From NCBI GenBank assembly GCA_003488005.1, contig DNND01000017.1, positions 1 through 42,009 on the forward strand: DNA of 42,009 bases, in the 5' to 3' direction. Source of the DNA: Blastocatellia bacterium. GTDB taxonomy: Bacteria; Acidobacteriota; Blastocatellia; Pyrinomonadales; Pyrinomonadaceae. The notes beneath the pieces are model-generated. The model made no database searches and was not told where the DNA came from. It worked only from the letters and a program-made list of their open reading frames with translations. A program made the position numbers and the translations under genes. This document shows, piece after piece, positions 15,862-24,756 of this stretch; position 1 is the first letter of the stretch, and every line of letters begins with the position of its first letter.

Positions 15862-16248
15862 CTAGAACCAGGCCTTCTTATTTTGAATGTAGGTCCTGAC
15901 AAAATCTTCATCCGACTTTGTTAAGTAGATAATCCCTTCAACCAGACCAATGATCGAACCAGCGCCGCAGGTAACCAGCGTGATGACTATCTGAATGATT
16001 CCTTCGGTGGTGTAACCGAGGACGAATTTATGAACGCCAAAGCCGCCGAGCAGTATGCCGCAGATACCGGCAACGATTTTCTTGTCGGCGCCCATCGCTT
16101 TCCAGTCCGTCATTGCCCCTGAAGAACCCTGATTAACCGATTGCATCGGTTGATAACCGCCGGGCGAACTCAGCGGCGCATTACAGGTGGCGCAGTATTG
16201 AGCGCTTTCATCGTTTACTGCGCCGCATTTTGTGCAATATCTCGTCAT
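15862..16248 (-). CDS. Zinc-ribbon and TM2-domain membrane protein
   Basis: The 128-residue protein has an N-terminal zinc ribbon with four cysteines (Cys5, Cys8, Cys19, Cys22), a glycine/proline-rich linker, then a TM2 domain at about residues 50-120: KKIVAGICGILLGGFGVHKF, YTTEGIIQIVITLVTCGAGS and GLVEGIIYL. TM2 domains are two-helix membrane hairpins of unknown biochemical role, often present on very small proteins. It is the last of three consecutive genes for small membrane proteins on this strand. Confidence 0.88.
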   Translation of the reverse strand: MTRYCTKCGAVNDESAQYCATCNAPLSSPGGYQPMQSVNQGSSGAMTDWKAMGADKKIVAGICGILLGGFGVHKFVLGYTTEGIIQIVITLVTCGAGSIIGLVEGIIYLTKSDEDFVRTYIQNKKAWF

Positions 16249-16369
16249 AAGTTTTTAGCTCCGATAATTTTCGTAGATTTACGATAACATTTCAAACCAC
16301 CGCAATCGCCAATCTAACAAGTGTCAGTTAACTTCTTTTGCTAACACCGCAAGTCAACAAGGTTCTCCG

Positions 16370-16666
16370 TTATCTGGAGCCCAAGGCTGCCACGCCGCCC
16401 AGAAAGACCATGAATATCACGTAGAACAAAATCATCGCTAACCCAAGTCCAATTGAAATAAAACTGAAGAGTTTGGCTTTCTTGGAAGAGTCAACGGCGC
16501 CCGCGATATCTCCGGACGCGACTTTCCCGTTTACCTGCGCGGCGAAAATAACCGCCACAATTCCCAGCGGGCAGCAACAGAACAAGGAAATAATCGCCGG
16601 CACTAAATAGTTTGGCACGTTCGCCGGCACATCCGTTGGCGGAGGCGGCATCCACTGTTGAGACAT
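16370..16666 (-). CDS. CD225/dispanin-like small membrane protein
   Basis: The 98-residue protein has a proline-rich cytoplasmic head (MPPPPTDVPANVP) and two membrane segments. The first contains NYLVPAIISLFCCCPLGIVA followed by VFAAQVNGKVASGDIAGAV, the conserved core of CD225/dispanin proteins; the second is about 68-92. Bacterial members are usually annotated as CD225/dispanin or DUF4190 proteins. No function is established. It lies between the TM2 protein and a four-TM protein, 53 bases downstream of the latter. Confidence 0.8.
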   Translation of the reverse strand: MSQQWMPPPPTDVPANVPNYLVPAIISLFCCCPLGIVAVIFAAQVNGKVASGDIAGAVDSSKKAKLFSFISIGLGLAMILFYVIFMVFLGGVAALGSR

Positions 16667-16719
16667 CTAGTAGTTTCTCCTGAATATTTTCTAACGAAGA
16701 GCTTCTTGCGTCCCGATGC

Positions 16720-17193
16720 TTAGATGCCTGGGCCGCCAAAGTTCTGGGGCGGTGGCGGTGCGACGCTGGTTCCCTTGCCCTTACCAAAAATGGCCGTTCC
16801 AATTACGCCGCCAAGCGTCGACAAAACGACAAGCGCGACAGCGCCGATTAGACTGCCGACGATCATCAGAATCGTGCCTGAAAAAGGCAGATGCACACCA
16901 CTGCGGTTCAGCTGCTCTTGCATGGTGGCCATCCCCCACAACAGCGCGATGGGCAAATAAATGACGACGTAGATGATTCCGCCGACAACTCCAGCCAGGG
17001 CGCCTACCATTGCGCCATCACCCATAGGCACGGGCTTGGGTGAACTCTTTGCGTAAAGGAGTGCCGCCAGCACGCCGCCGATAATGCTCCAGATACAACA
17101 GCAGAGGCTGATTATGGGAATCAAGGAATGGATTGCCGAGAACACGCCTACAATCAATCCACCAAGAAGTGCTGGCTTAAGTTTGTTGTTCAT
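16720..17193 (-). CDS. Hypothetical four-helix membrane protein
   Basis: A 157-residue, glycine-rich membrane protein with four predicted helices (about 7-27, 29-47, 62-88 and 105-135) and a C-terminal proline-rich tail PPPPQNFGGPG. The second helix contains CCCIW. I do not recognise the family; it resembles the small DUF4190/Yip1-like proteins often found near TM2 and CD225 genes. It is the first gene of the three-gene run, so a promoter would be expected just upstream. Confidence 0.65.
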   Translation of the reverse strand: MNNKLKPALLGGLIVGVFSAIHSLIPIISLCCCIWSIIGGVLAALLYAKSSPKPVPMGDGAMVGALAGVVGGIIYVVIYLPIALLWGMATMQEQLNRSGVHLPFSGTILMIVGSLIGAVALVVLSTLGGVIGTAIFGKGKGTSVAPPPPQNFGGPGI

Positions 17194-17272
17194 TAGTAGT
17201 AGCTCAGAGATTCAGGCTGGAGAAAGCCGGACAAACTAAAAATAAATAGGATGGTCTGGAAAAACGACCTGA

Positions 17273-17302
17273 ATAACTAACAAAGCAGACTGGGATTGTC
17301 AA
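17273..17302 (-). promoter_or_regulatory. Possible sigma-70-type promoter for the small membrane protein genes
   Basis: On the minus strand a perfect TTGACA (17302-17297) is followed after 18 bases by AGTTAT (17278-17273), which matches the -10 consensus at only three positions. It lies about 80 bases upstream of the four-TM protein start. The -35 is good and the -10 weak, so this is a low-confidence call. Confidence 0.3.
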
Positions 17303-17344
17303 TAAAATTGAATGATTGGTAGTGTCTTAGTTTGAGATCTTCTT

Positions 17345-17433
17345 TCTGCGTCATTTGTGTCCTCGGTGTCTCGGTGGTGAATCTTTATTAGCGGATTGCT
17401 CACCACAAAGGCGCAGACAACACAAAGGACGCA
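17345..17433. repeat. Palindromic repeat, GTGTC / CACCACAAAG family, copy 1
   Basis: The arms 17345-17380 and 17400-17433 are imperfect inverted repeats sharing TGCGTC, TTTGTGT and TGGTGA blocks, with a 19-base centre. It fills most of the 330-base gap between the divergent 17193 and 17524 starts; apart from this and the weak promoter nothing else is seen there. A second copy of the family is at 35821-35895. Confidence 0.65.
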
Positions 17434-17523
17434 CCGAGAAAACTGAAATTGAAACCTGAATGATTAGTTCTAGATTGACTTAAGCGAACTCAAAACCGCT
17501 CCCCAGGGTTTGGCGCTCGCAAA

Positions 17524-18918
17524 ATGGCCGTCCGCTCGACAAACGAAACTTTGTCGGACATTATTCTTGCCATGTACGAATTTGCGGTCACTCCAGCGGT
17601 CACCAGCATTCGCCGCCGGGGCGTCGAAATAGCGGACGTAACGCCCGAAAGCCTCGGCTTTGAATTGGAACTCGAGTCGGGCGACCGGATCATAAAGGTC
17701 AACGGCCGCACCATACGCGACTATCTCGATTTCCGTTTTCAAACCGCCGGCGAAACCGAACTGATGATCGAGGTGCGCAAGGCCAGCGGCGAGGATTGGG
17801 AACTACAAATCGAAAGAGCCGAAGACGAAGACTTTGGTCTTAGTTTTGAGCAAATTGTGCCGCGGCAGTGCGCCAATGAATGTATTTTCTGTTTTTGCAA
17901 AGGCAATCCTGCGGACGCTCGGCCGTCGCTTTTCATCCGCGACGAAGACGTCAGGCTCTCGTTTCTTTACGGCAATTACACCACGCTCACTTCTCTAACT
18001 GATGATGAACTGCAGCGCATCATCGAGCAGCGCCTGACACCGCAATACGTTTCTGTTCACGCCACGGATTTGAAAGTTCGCGCCTATTTGCTGGGCGTCG
18101 ATGAAAAGCGCGCCGACATTCGCAGCAAGCTGAAAGCGCTGCTTGACGCCGGCATCGAGATTCACGCCCAGGTTGTACTTTGTCCGGGAATCAATGACGG
18201 CGCGGTGCTGGAACAAACTATTCGCGATCTCGCGGCGGAGTATCCGCGCATCTCAAGCGTTGCGATCGTTCCGCTCGGCCTGACGCGTTACAACACCGAT
18301 TCAAGACTGATGGCGGTGACTCCGGAGTTTTGCCGGCAAACGATTGCTCAAGTCACCAAATTGCAGCGCGAGTTGCGAAAGCGGCTGGGAACTAACTTCG
18401 CGTTTCTCGGTGACGAGATCTATTTGCGCGCCGGCGCACCTGTCCCTTCGCGCGCGCACTATGGCGATCTTCCTCAAATCGAAGATGGCGTAGGTATGGT
18501 GCGGTCATTCAATAATAGTTTTGCTTCTCTGGTTAGGAGAGCGACGCGCCAGTCTCTGCCGGCAGCAGAAAAACTAAACGGCACTATTTTGACGGGGACT
18601 CTTTTCGCGCCGGAGTTGCAAAAGGCGATCGCAGGTTTCAACGCGCGTTTCGCCACCCGACTTAAGGTACAAGGCGTCGCGAACAATTATTTTGGTGGAG
18701 ATGTTTCAGTCGCCGGGTTGCTGACCGGCGGAGACTTCCTGGGCGCGAAGCCGCGGCTTAGCGGCGATTTTGCAATCATTCCGAAAACCACGCTGAAGAG
18801 CGACGAGGACATCATGCTCGATGGCACGACGTTGGCAGAGTTAACCAGGAACCTCGGTGTGCCGGTTTACCCGCTCGATTTGAAATCATTCAGCCAATTC
18901 GTTTTCCACAAGAGTTGA
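17524..18918 (+). CDS. DUF512 radical-SAM-like Fe-S protein with PDZ-like N-terminus
   Basis: The 464-residue protein has a PDZ-like segment at about 33-95 (VEIADVTPESLGFELELESG), then a cysteine cluster CANECIFCFC (Cys116, Cys120, Cys123 and an extra Cys125) and DEDVRLSFLYGNYTTLTSL, the hallmarks of the DUF512 / NifB-MoaA-related family. The CX3CX2C spacing is that of a radical-SAM 4Fe-4S site. The C-terminal DUF512 domain has NYFGGDVSVAGLLTGGDF. Members are widespread and not biochemically defined. The start is uncertain: ATG at 17524 or 17572, neither with a ribosome binding site. The stop overlaps the start of the next methyltransferase gene, suggesting coupling. Confidence 0.88.
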   Translation: MAVRSTNETLSDIILAMYEFAVTPAVTSIRRRGVEIADVTPESLGFELELESGDRIIKVNGRTIRDYLDFRFQTAGETELMIEVRKASGEDWELQIERAEDEDFGLSFEQIVPRQCANECIFCFCKGNPADARPSLFIRDEDVRLSFLYGNYTTLTSLTDDELQRIIEQRLTPQYVSVHATDLKVRAYLLGVDEKRADIRSKLKALLDAGIEIHAQVVLCPGINDGAVLEQTIRDLAAEYPRISSVAIVPLGLTRYNTDSRLMAVTPEFCRQTIAQVTKLQRELRKRLGTNFAFLGDEIYLRAGAPVPSRAHYGDLPQIEDGVGMVRSFNNSFASLVRRATRQSLPAAEKLNGTILTGTLFAPELQKAIAGFNARFATRLKVQGVANNYFGGDVSVAGLLTGGDFLGAKPRLSGDFAIIPKTTLKSDEDIMLDGTTLAELTRNLGVPVYPLDLKSFSQFVFHKS

Positions 18919-19529
18919 CGCATAGTCAAAAGCCACTGATGACTGCCTCAGTCCCGCAAACATCTGCCACCTCGCCGAAGATTCTTGATGTCGGCTGCGG
19001 ACAGAACAAGTATCCCGGCGCCATCGGTATTGACTCAAACCCGCGCGCTAACGCCGACGTCATCCACGATCTTGGCGTGCTGCCTTATCCATTCGCCGAT
19101 AACGAATTCGACGAGATCATCTGCCGTCACGTGATTGAGCATGTGCCCGATGTGATGTCGTTTGTCAGCGAGCTGCATCGCATTACCAAACCGGGCGGCC
19201 GCATCAAGCTCGTCACGCCACACTGCACAAACCCCGACTGGGCCACAGATCCGACTCATCGAAACCACTTCAACAGTTATTCTTTTACTTGCTTCATGCC
19301 CGACCGCACGCCCTTTCCGTTTTATACGACGGTCGAGCTGCGGCCAATCAGCACCTATGTGTCGCTGGCTAATCTTTGGCGAGCCGTGGGACTGGAGTGG
19401 GTAACGAACCTCGATCAACACGCAGCTCCATTTCGCTTCACGCGAAAGTTTTGGGAGTTCTACCTGTCAGCGATTTGCCGCGGCAAGGAATTGCGTTTTG
19501 AATTCGAGGTAGTGAAACCGGCGGAATAA
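18915..19529 (+). CDS. SAM-dependent methyltransferase (methyltransferase_11 type)
   Basis: The protein of up to 204 residues has KILDVGCGQNKYPGAIGID, DLGVLPYPFADNEFDEIICR, HVIEHVPDV and RITKPGGRIKLVTPH, the SAM-binding and downstream motifs of small class I methyltransferases, often found with lipid or glycan genes. The start may be TTG at 18915, overlapping the DUF512 stop codon (TTGA), or ATG at 18939; the overlap favours translational coupling, while a leading ATG would cost only eight residues. No substrate is predicted. Confidence 0.8.
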   Translation: MTHSQKPLMTASVPQTSATSPKILDVGCGQNKYPGAIGIDSNPRANADVIHDLGVLPYPFADNEFDEIICRHVIEHVPDVMSFVSELHRITKPGGRIKLVTPHCTNPDWATDPTHRNHFNSYSFTCFMPDRTPFPFYTTVELRPISTYVSLANLWRAVGLEWVTNLDQHAAPFRFTRKFWEFYLSAICRGKELRFEFEVVKPAE

Positions 19530-19857
19530 CTGTACCCGCCCTAGCTCACATTCAAGAATTCGGATGAACCCCTGCCCGGCAAAGGCATTTAGTGATTCGT
19601 AGAAGAATCCAAAAATCTCAATATCCGGCCCGCCAGATACCGGCCTAAAAAGGCTCTAACTCTAGCATTATCACTACTTTTGTCACTCCGAACTGATGCA
19701 TCATCTTGGGGCACACTGATTGCAGAATTTCCGATCACGTTTGCAAGCCTGCAAGGGAAGTTACGACAACAAGTCCGAATTCTTAACGATCTCAGTGGCC
19801 TGAAATCCGGGCCACGGACGAGAATCTCAGCTAAATCAATTTACTAAGGAGCCTCCT
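19530..19857. other. 328-base leader region before the TonB receptor
   Basis: No ORF, RNA gene or known repeat family was recognised in this gap. The last bases contain AAGGAG six bases before the ATG at 19858, a good ribosome binding site. Short inverted sequences occur around 19739-19753 (TTGCA/TGCAA). A promoter is expected here, but no convincing -35/-10 pair was found by eye. Confidence 0.5.
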
Positions 19858-22800
19858 ATGAAGAGATTTGTTTTTAGTTTGCTGACACTCCTGCTGTTTG
19901 TTACAGGGGCGTTAGCGCAGTCCACCGCCGGCCGGCTTATCGGCACGGTTTCGGGACCAGATGGCTCGCTGCCTGGAGCCACGGTCACGGTCGTCGACGA
20001 CCAGTCCAAAAAGGAGCAGACCGTCAACGCCAGCGGTGACGGCGCGTTCACAGTCTCCCAACTTGACCCGGGCACCTATACGGTTACCGTCAAGGTCAAC
20101 GGTTTTAAAACTTTCACTGCCACTGCCGTGAAAATCGATGCCAATAGAGATTATTCATTGAATCCGGTTTTGGAAGTGGGCGGCGTTAATGAAAATGTCA
20201 CCGTTGTGGCTGGGGCTGATGTGATTAACTCCTCGACGGGCGATTTGAGCAGCAGCGTCACCCCGCAGCAGATTAAGCAACTGCCCCTGGATGGACGCAG
20301 TCCCTTGGCGTTGATTCCTTTGCAGGCTGGCACTGCCAAATCATCCCCCTTTTCGGTCACGAGCATCAATGGTCAACGTACTTCGTTTACCAATCTTACC
20401 CGCGACGGAATTAACGTTAACGATAACTTTATTCGTGCTAACGCAACCGACTTCTCGCCGGAACGTGCTTCCAGCGACGACACGGGCGAATTCACGATTA
20501 CCACGCAGAACGCCGGCGCCGACCAGGGATATGGGGCGGCTCAGGTTCAGCTCGTCACCCCGCGCGGTCAGACCGACTACCACGGCGCGTTGTACTTCTA
20601 CAATCGCAACTCCAGGTTTGCTGCCAATTCTTTCAACGGCAACGCAGCCGGTCTCAAGCGTCCCTATCTCAACCGCAATCAGGATGGCGGCAAGATCAGC
20701 GGGCCGATACCTTTAACGCGCAAGAAGATGTTCATCTTCTTCGACTTTGAAAAGCAATGGCTGCGCCAGTCACAAACGAACGTATCAACTGTTTTGACCA
20801 CGGCTGCCAAGTCTGGGATTTACACGTTCCTGGATTCGGCAGGTGCCACGCGTACAGTCAACCTGTTTTCGCTGCCCGTCACTCAAGGACCGGGTCCGAC
20901 GGGAATCAGTCCCGTTGTTCAAGCCCGTTTGCTCGCGGGAATGCCAGCACCGAATGGTGCCGGCGATCTTAACCGCGGCACGTTTAGTCAGAATCAGGGT
21001 TTCAATGACGACTACAAGTATTACACCGGTCGCATTGACTACGATTTGAATCAAAAGAACTCGATCAACACCGTCTACACCTACAAGAGGGAAGACCTGC
21101 AGCGTCCAGACATCACGTTGGACAGCTTTGGCGCGATTCCTCCGGTGACACAGCCCGGTATCAACAAGTTCCTGGCTGCCGGTTGGACCTCGAGTTTCTC
21201 CAGCAATTTCAGCAATGAGGCGCGTGGTGGTTTAAGCTTCCCAACCGCGTCATTCAACCTGATTACGCCAGTCCCGTCATTCTTCCTGACCAACACGTAT
21301 ACCAACGTGCCTGAGACGACCTTCCTGAATCAGGGTCGCTCGCAGCACAACTACAACATGCAGGATAATGCGTCATACACGCGGGGTAACCACTCGTTCC
21401 GTTTTGGTGGCATAGCTCAGATTTTCCGAGTAAGGCCTTACAACGACGCGAGCACGGTTAAATCGTTCGCTCTGGCTATCAGTCAGAATACTCCGCAGTT
21501 TACGGTTGCCAACTTTGCGGCGGCTGGGTTCGTGGTCCCGCAAGCAAGGGTTGATACCGCGAACCTCCTGTATGCGATTCTTGGCGGCATCATCGGATCG
21601 GGTACACAGAGTTTCAATCCGACCAGCCCCACCAGCGCTTTTGCGGCAACCACTCTCAGACAGAATTATGAATTTGAGAACTATGCGTTGTACTTCAACG
21701 ATCAATGGCGCATTCGGCCAAATCTGACGTTGAACCTGGGCCTGCGCTGGGAAGAAAATACCGCGCTGAGAATTTCGAACGGTATCAATCTCGAACCGAT
21801 CATTCCTTCCGGAGTTTCAGTCCGCGATGCTGTTCTCAATCCCGCGGGTGGCTATCAAATCGTTGGCGGCAACTCTGGCGGCAAGCATCGTTTCTATAAA
21901 GATGACAAGAATAACTTTGCGCCGGTGCTCAGCTTTGCCTGGTCGCCAAACTTCACCCACGGTTTCTTAAAGAGCATGTTCCCGGGTGAAGGTCGTACGG
22001 TTATCCGAGCCGGGTTCAGAATGAGCTACGTTCCGGACCAGTTTCTTACTTCGGCGCGCAACGCGAACGCTGGTAATGCCGGGCTTAGTTTGACGGCTGT
22101 CAACGCCCTGCAAAACATTGGTGGCACTGACACCACTCAGTTGAACCTGAGGGCCGACCAGCCGGCGACCTTCCCGGCAATCAATCCGCCGGCGGCGTTG
22201 GTATTACCGAGGACTTTCGCATTCAACAACTCGGCGGCATTCGGTAACTTCGGTACCGTCTTTGCCGTGGATCCCAATCTTCAGACTGGACGCCAACAGG
22301 AATACAGCATTGGCATACAGCGAGAAATCGGAAAATCCGTTTTCGAGATTCGTTATGTCGGTAGCTATGCCAAGAACCTTTTGCGCGGTGTCGATTACAA
22401 TCAGGTTGACATTCGTAGCAATGGATTCCTGGAGGATTTCCTGCGGGCCCAGGCTAACTTTAATTTGACTGGAAATGCTTTCTGCGTAACCGCTGGATGT
22501 CAGACATTGACGATTTTCGGGAATACCGCGGCTGCAAGGATTCGAGTTGGTACTGCTGCCGCCGGAGAGACTACTCGAGTTTCTCTCGCCACCTTCAACG
22601 CATCGCTAGGCAGCGGTGGCGTACCCGGAAACCTGGCATTGAGCATCTTGCAGGTCAATGCTGACGTTAATCCGGCCCTGGCAAACCCTCAATTCCCGCT
22701 GGTTCCTAATGTGAACACAGGGGCGGCTGACGTTCTCTTGAACGGAGCGAGAGACTATTACAATTCGCTTCAGGTGGAATTCCGACGACGCTTCGCGCAA

Positions 22801-23607
22801 GGGATATCTTTCCAGGCGAACTATACCTTTGCCAAGAACCTGACTGACGCAGTAGGTACTGCTCAGGCCTTGTTTGATCCACTGCTCGACAACGCTAACC
22901 CGGGCCTCGAGTATTCACGCGCTGATTTCGATCAGACGCATGCCTTCAACTTCAACGGCATTTATGAATTGCCGTTTGGTAGCGGTAAGCGTTTCTTGAA
23001 TAGCAGCGGCGTCGTCGATAAGATCCTCGGTGGATTCCAACTGTCGGGTATTGCTCATATCGGCAGTGGCCGTCCCGTCAGTCTTACCGATGCTCGTGGC
23101 ACACTTAACCGTTCGGCGCGCGCCACCCGGCAGACGCCCAACACTAACTTGACCAAGAGCCAGGTTAAAGCCTTGTTCGGCCGCTTCAACTACGCGGGTC
23201 AGCTTTACTACATCAACCCGAGTGTGCTGAAGATCACCATCAATCCCACCACTGGTGCCCAGACGAGTCTGGCCACTAATGGTCCCGGTCTGGCGCCGTT
23301 TTCGAACCAGGTGTTCTTTAACCCAACCGCCGGCCAAACCGGCAACATGGAACGCGCCTTCATCAACGGGCCGAAACAATGGACCATGGACGCGGCGCTC
23401 GTGAAGAAGATTCGTTTCACGGAAACCAAATTGATCGAGCTTCGTATGGAAGCCTTCAATGTGACAAATCACAACAACTACTTGTTGCCTTTGCAGGTTG
23501 ATATCAATTCGCAAACCTTCGGCCAGCTGACAATAGCTCGATCCGAACAGTCGTTGGGTCTCGATTCACCGCGTCGCATGCAGTTTGCGCTTCGCTTTGA
23601 GTTCTAA
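19858..23607 (+). CDS. Oar-like TonB-dependent receptor with carboxypeptidase-regulatory domain
   Basis: A 1249-residue outer-membrane protein. It has a signal peptide (residues 1-20, cleavage after ALAQ), a carboxypeptidase-regulatory-like beta-sandwich at about 24-105 (GRLIGTVSGPDGSLPGATVT), a plug-like region at about 120-230 with QQIKQLPLDGRSP, and a long beta-barrel with many aromatic strand motifs. It ends in RMQFALRFEF, whose terminal phenylalanine is typical for outer-membrane barrel assembly. Such proteins are numerous in acidobacteria and are assumed to take up complex carbohydrates or peptides; the ligand is unknown. A strong ribosome binding site and a strong downstream terminator suggest a monocistronic, well-expressed gene. 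Confidence 0.93.
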   Translation: MKRFVFSLLTLLLFVTGALAQSTAGRLIGTVSGPDGSLPGATVTVVDDQSKKEQTVNASGDGAFTVSQLDPGTYTVTVKVNGFKTFTATAVKIDANRDYSLNPVLEVGGVNENVTVVAGADVINSSTGDLSSSVTPQQIKQLPLDGRSPLALIPLQAGTAKSSPFSVTSINGQRTSFTNLTRDGINVNDNFIRANATDFSPERASSDDTGEFTITTQNAGADQGYGAAQVQLVTPRGQTDYHGALYFYNRNSRFAANSFNGNAAGLKRPYLNRNQDGGKISGPIPLTRKKMFIFFDFEKQWLRQSQTNVSTVLTTAAKSGIYTFLDSAGATRTVNLFSLPVTQGPGPTGISPVVQARLLAGMPAPNGAGDLNRGTFSQNQGFNDDYKYYTGRIDYDLNQKNSINTVYTYKREDLQRPDITLDSFGAIPPVTQPGINKFLAAGWTSSFSSNFSNEARGGLSFPTASFNLITPVPSFFLTNTYTNVPETTFLNQGRSQHNYNMQDNASYTRGNHSFRFGGIAQIFRVRPYNDASTVKSFALAISQNTPQFTVANFAAAGFVVPQARVDTANLLYAILGGIIGSGTQSFNPTSPTSAFAATTLRQNYEFENYALYFNDQWRIRPNLTLNLGLRWEENTALRISNGINLEPIIPSGVSVRDAVLNPAGGYQIVGGNSGGKHRFYKDDKNNFAPVLSFAWSPNFTHGFLKSMFPGEGRTVIRAGFRMSYVPDQFLTSARNANAGNAGLSLTAVNALQNIGGTDTTQLNLRADQPATFPAINPPAALVLPRTFAFNNSAAFGNFGTVFAVDPNLQTGRQQEYSIGIQREIGKSVFEIRYVGSYAKNLLRGVDYNQVDIRSNGFLEDFLRAQANFNLTGNAFCVTAGCQTLTIFGNTAAARIRVGTAAAGETTRVSLATFNASLGSGGVPGNLALSILQVNADVNPALANPQFPLVPNVNTGAADVLLNGARDYYNSLQVEFRRRFAQGISFQANYTFAKNLTDAVGTAQALFDPLLDNANPGLEYSRADFDQTHAFNFNGIYELPFGSGKRFLNSSGVVDKILGGFQLSGIAHIGSGRPVSLTDARGTLNRSARATRQTPNTNLTKSQVKALFGRFNYAGQLYYINPSVLKITINPTTGAQTSLATNGPGLAPFSNQVFFNPTAGQTGNMERAFINGPKQWTMDAALVKKIRFTETKLIELRMEAFNVTNHNNYLLPLQVDINSQTFGQLTIARSEQSLGLDSPRRMQFALRFEF

Positions 23608-23636
23608 CCTTCGTCGACTTAAGGTCTGACATAACA

Positions 23637-23671
23637 AGGGCGTCGCTTTCGAAGCGACGCCCTCTTTTTTT
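23637..23671 (+). terminator. Strong rho-independent terminator after the TonB receptor gene
   Basis: A perfect 12-bp stem (23637-23648 with 23652-23663) with loop TCG is followed by a run of seven T at 23665-23671. It starts 29 bases after the receptor stop codon. Confidence 0.95.
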
Positions 23672-23731
23672 CTGCTGTCTTGCTTGGGTCTTTCGCGCCC
23701 CCGGCCCAGACAGCCGGCGGTGGGGCGGCTG

Positions 23732-24625
23732 TTACGATCCAGCTTTGTAGGATTCCACGTTGAACGAATCAGCCGGGACTGGATGGTTGAGTTCAAACTG
23801 CGTCAGCGTTAAGGTCCACTCCGACTTGCTGGAGCCGGAGTAATCATCAATCAACAGTTGCAGCTTATAAGTATGCGGCAGCGTTAGCCCGCCTTCCTTT
23901 TTGTAGTCGCCAAATTCCTCAACTACTTGATAACGCGAAGCCGACTGGCGCGCTGAATCTTTATCCGTCCGGCCCTGCATGGCACTCATCACCTGGCCAT
24001 AAGTCGAACGCACGTGTTGAAAAGTCGCCGCATCAAAAAAGAGCCGGATCTGAAAGTCGGATCCCTTGCGCGGAACATAACTAAGGACGTAAACCTCTCG
24101 GCCGTTGATCTTGTCCGTGCCCTCGTAACCTAATTTAGGGTTCCTGGTGGCAAGGTCCAACAGTGGCCAGGCAGTCGACAACGTCCCTCCGATCAGCCCA
24201 TCCTTAAAGACACTGTCGCGGTTCTTTATGAAGTCACCCAGGACAGTGCGCACTCCCGGCCTGATAAAGCCGGTGGTAAAAGTGTGGCCGTCATAACCCA
24301 AACGCTCGTGAGGGTATTCGAGGTTGGGAAATGTCATTCCGATTAAAGTCATCAACCCCTCTGACGCAAGCACCGCACTTCCCTGCGTCTGGCCGGTGCC
24401 GCGAGCGCGAAAGTGAAACTCCACACTGCCGAGAATTACTCGATGAGCTGCCGCTGCCCGAGCGGCCGGCGTTCCGATCGAATCCAGGTGTTTTTGGACC
24501 ACGTCTTCTGCCTTCAATTTTTCAATGGCCAAAGCCGGGATGGTGAGACAACAACCAGTCAATATGAGACACGCTAACTTAATAAGCGGCGTGAACCGGT
24601 TGCTGCCAAAGTCGCTGTTTTTCAT
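23732..24625 (-). CDS. Secreted protein of unknown function, possibly LolA/outer-membrane-lipoprotein-sorting-like
   Basis: From the chosen start, which has GGAGAA upstream, the protein has 297 residues with a signal peptide (hydrophobic stretch about 14-34, ending IPALA). The mature part begins with LKAEDVVQKHLDSIG, common in acidobacterial secreted proteins, and is mainly beta-strand: HRVILGSVEFHFRARGTG, GREVYVLSYVPRKGSDFQIR and HTYKLQLLIDDYSGSSKSEW. This resembles the curved beta-sheet of LolA-type proteins, but the match is by pattern only. It is convergent with the TonB receptor gene, with the terminator between them. Confidence 0.65.
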   Translation of the reverse strand: MKNSDFGSNRFTPLIKLACLILTGCCLTIPALAIEKLKAEDVVQKHLDSIGTPAARAAAAHRVILGSVEFHFRARGTGQTQGSAVLASEGLMTLIGMTFPNLEYPHERLGYDGHTFTTGFIRPGVRTVLGDFIKNRDSVFKDGLIGGTLSTAWPLLDLATRNPKLGYEGTDKINGREVYVLSYVPRKGSDFQIRLFFDAATFQHVRSTYGQVMSAMQGRTDKDSARQSASRYQVVEEFGDYKKEGGLTLPHTYKLQLLIDDYSGSSKSEWTLTLTQFELNHPVPADSFNVESYKAGS

Positions 24626-24756
24626 CTTGTCTTCTCCGAGAGGCGTGTAATTGTTTAATGCAGGACGCAAATACTAGCCAGAAAATTCGCAAGCACGCAA
24701 TAAGCGCGTTTGGAAACCAGGATAATTGAACGTCTTGAAAGACCGGAAGTAAGAAG

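Noticed and set aside
22915..23514. Minus-strand open frame of 199 codons
   Set aside because: Antisense to the C-terminal barrel of the TonB receptor; composition is that of a shadow frame.
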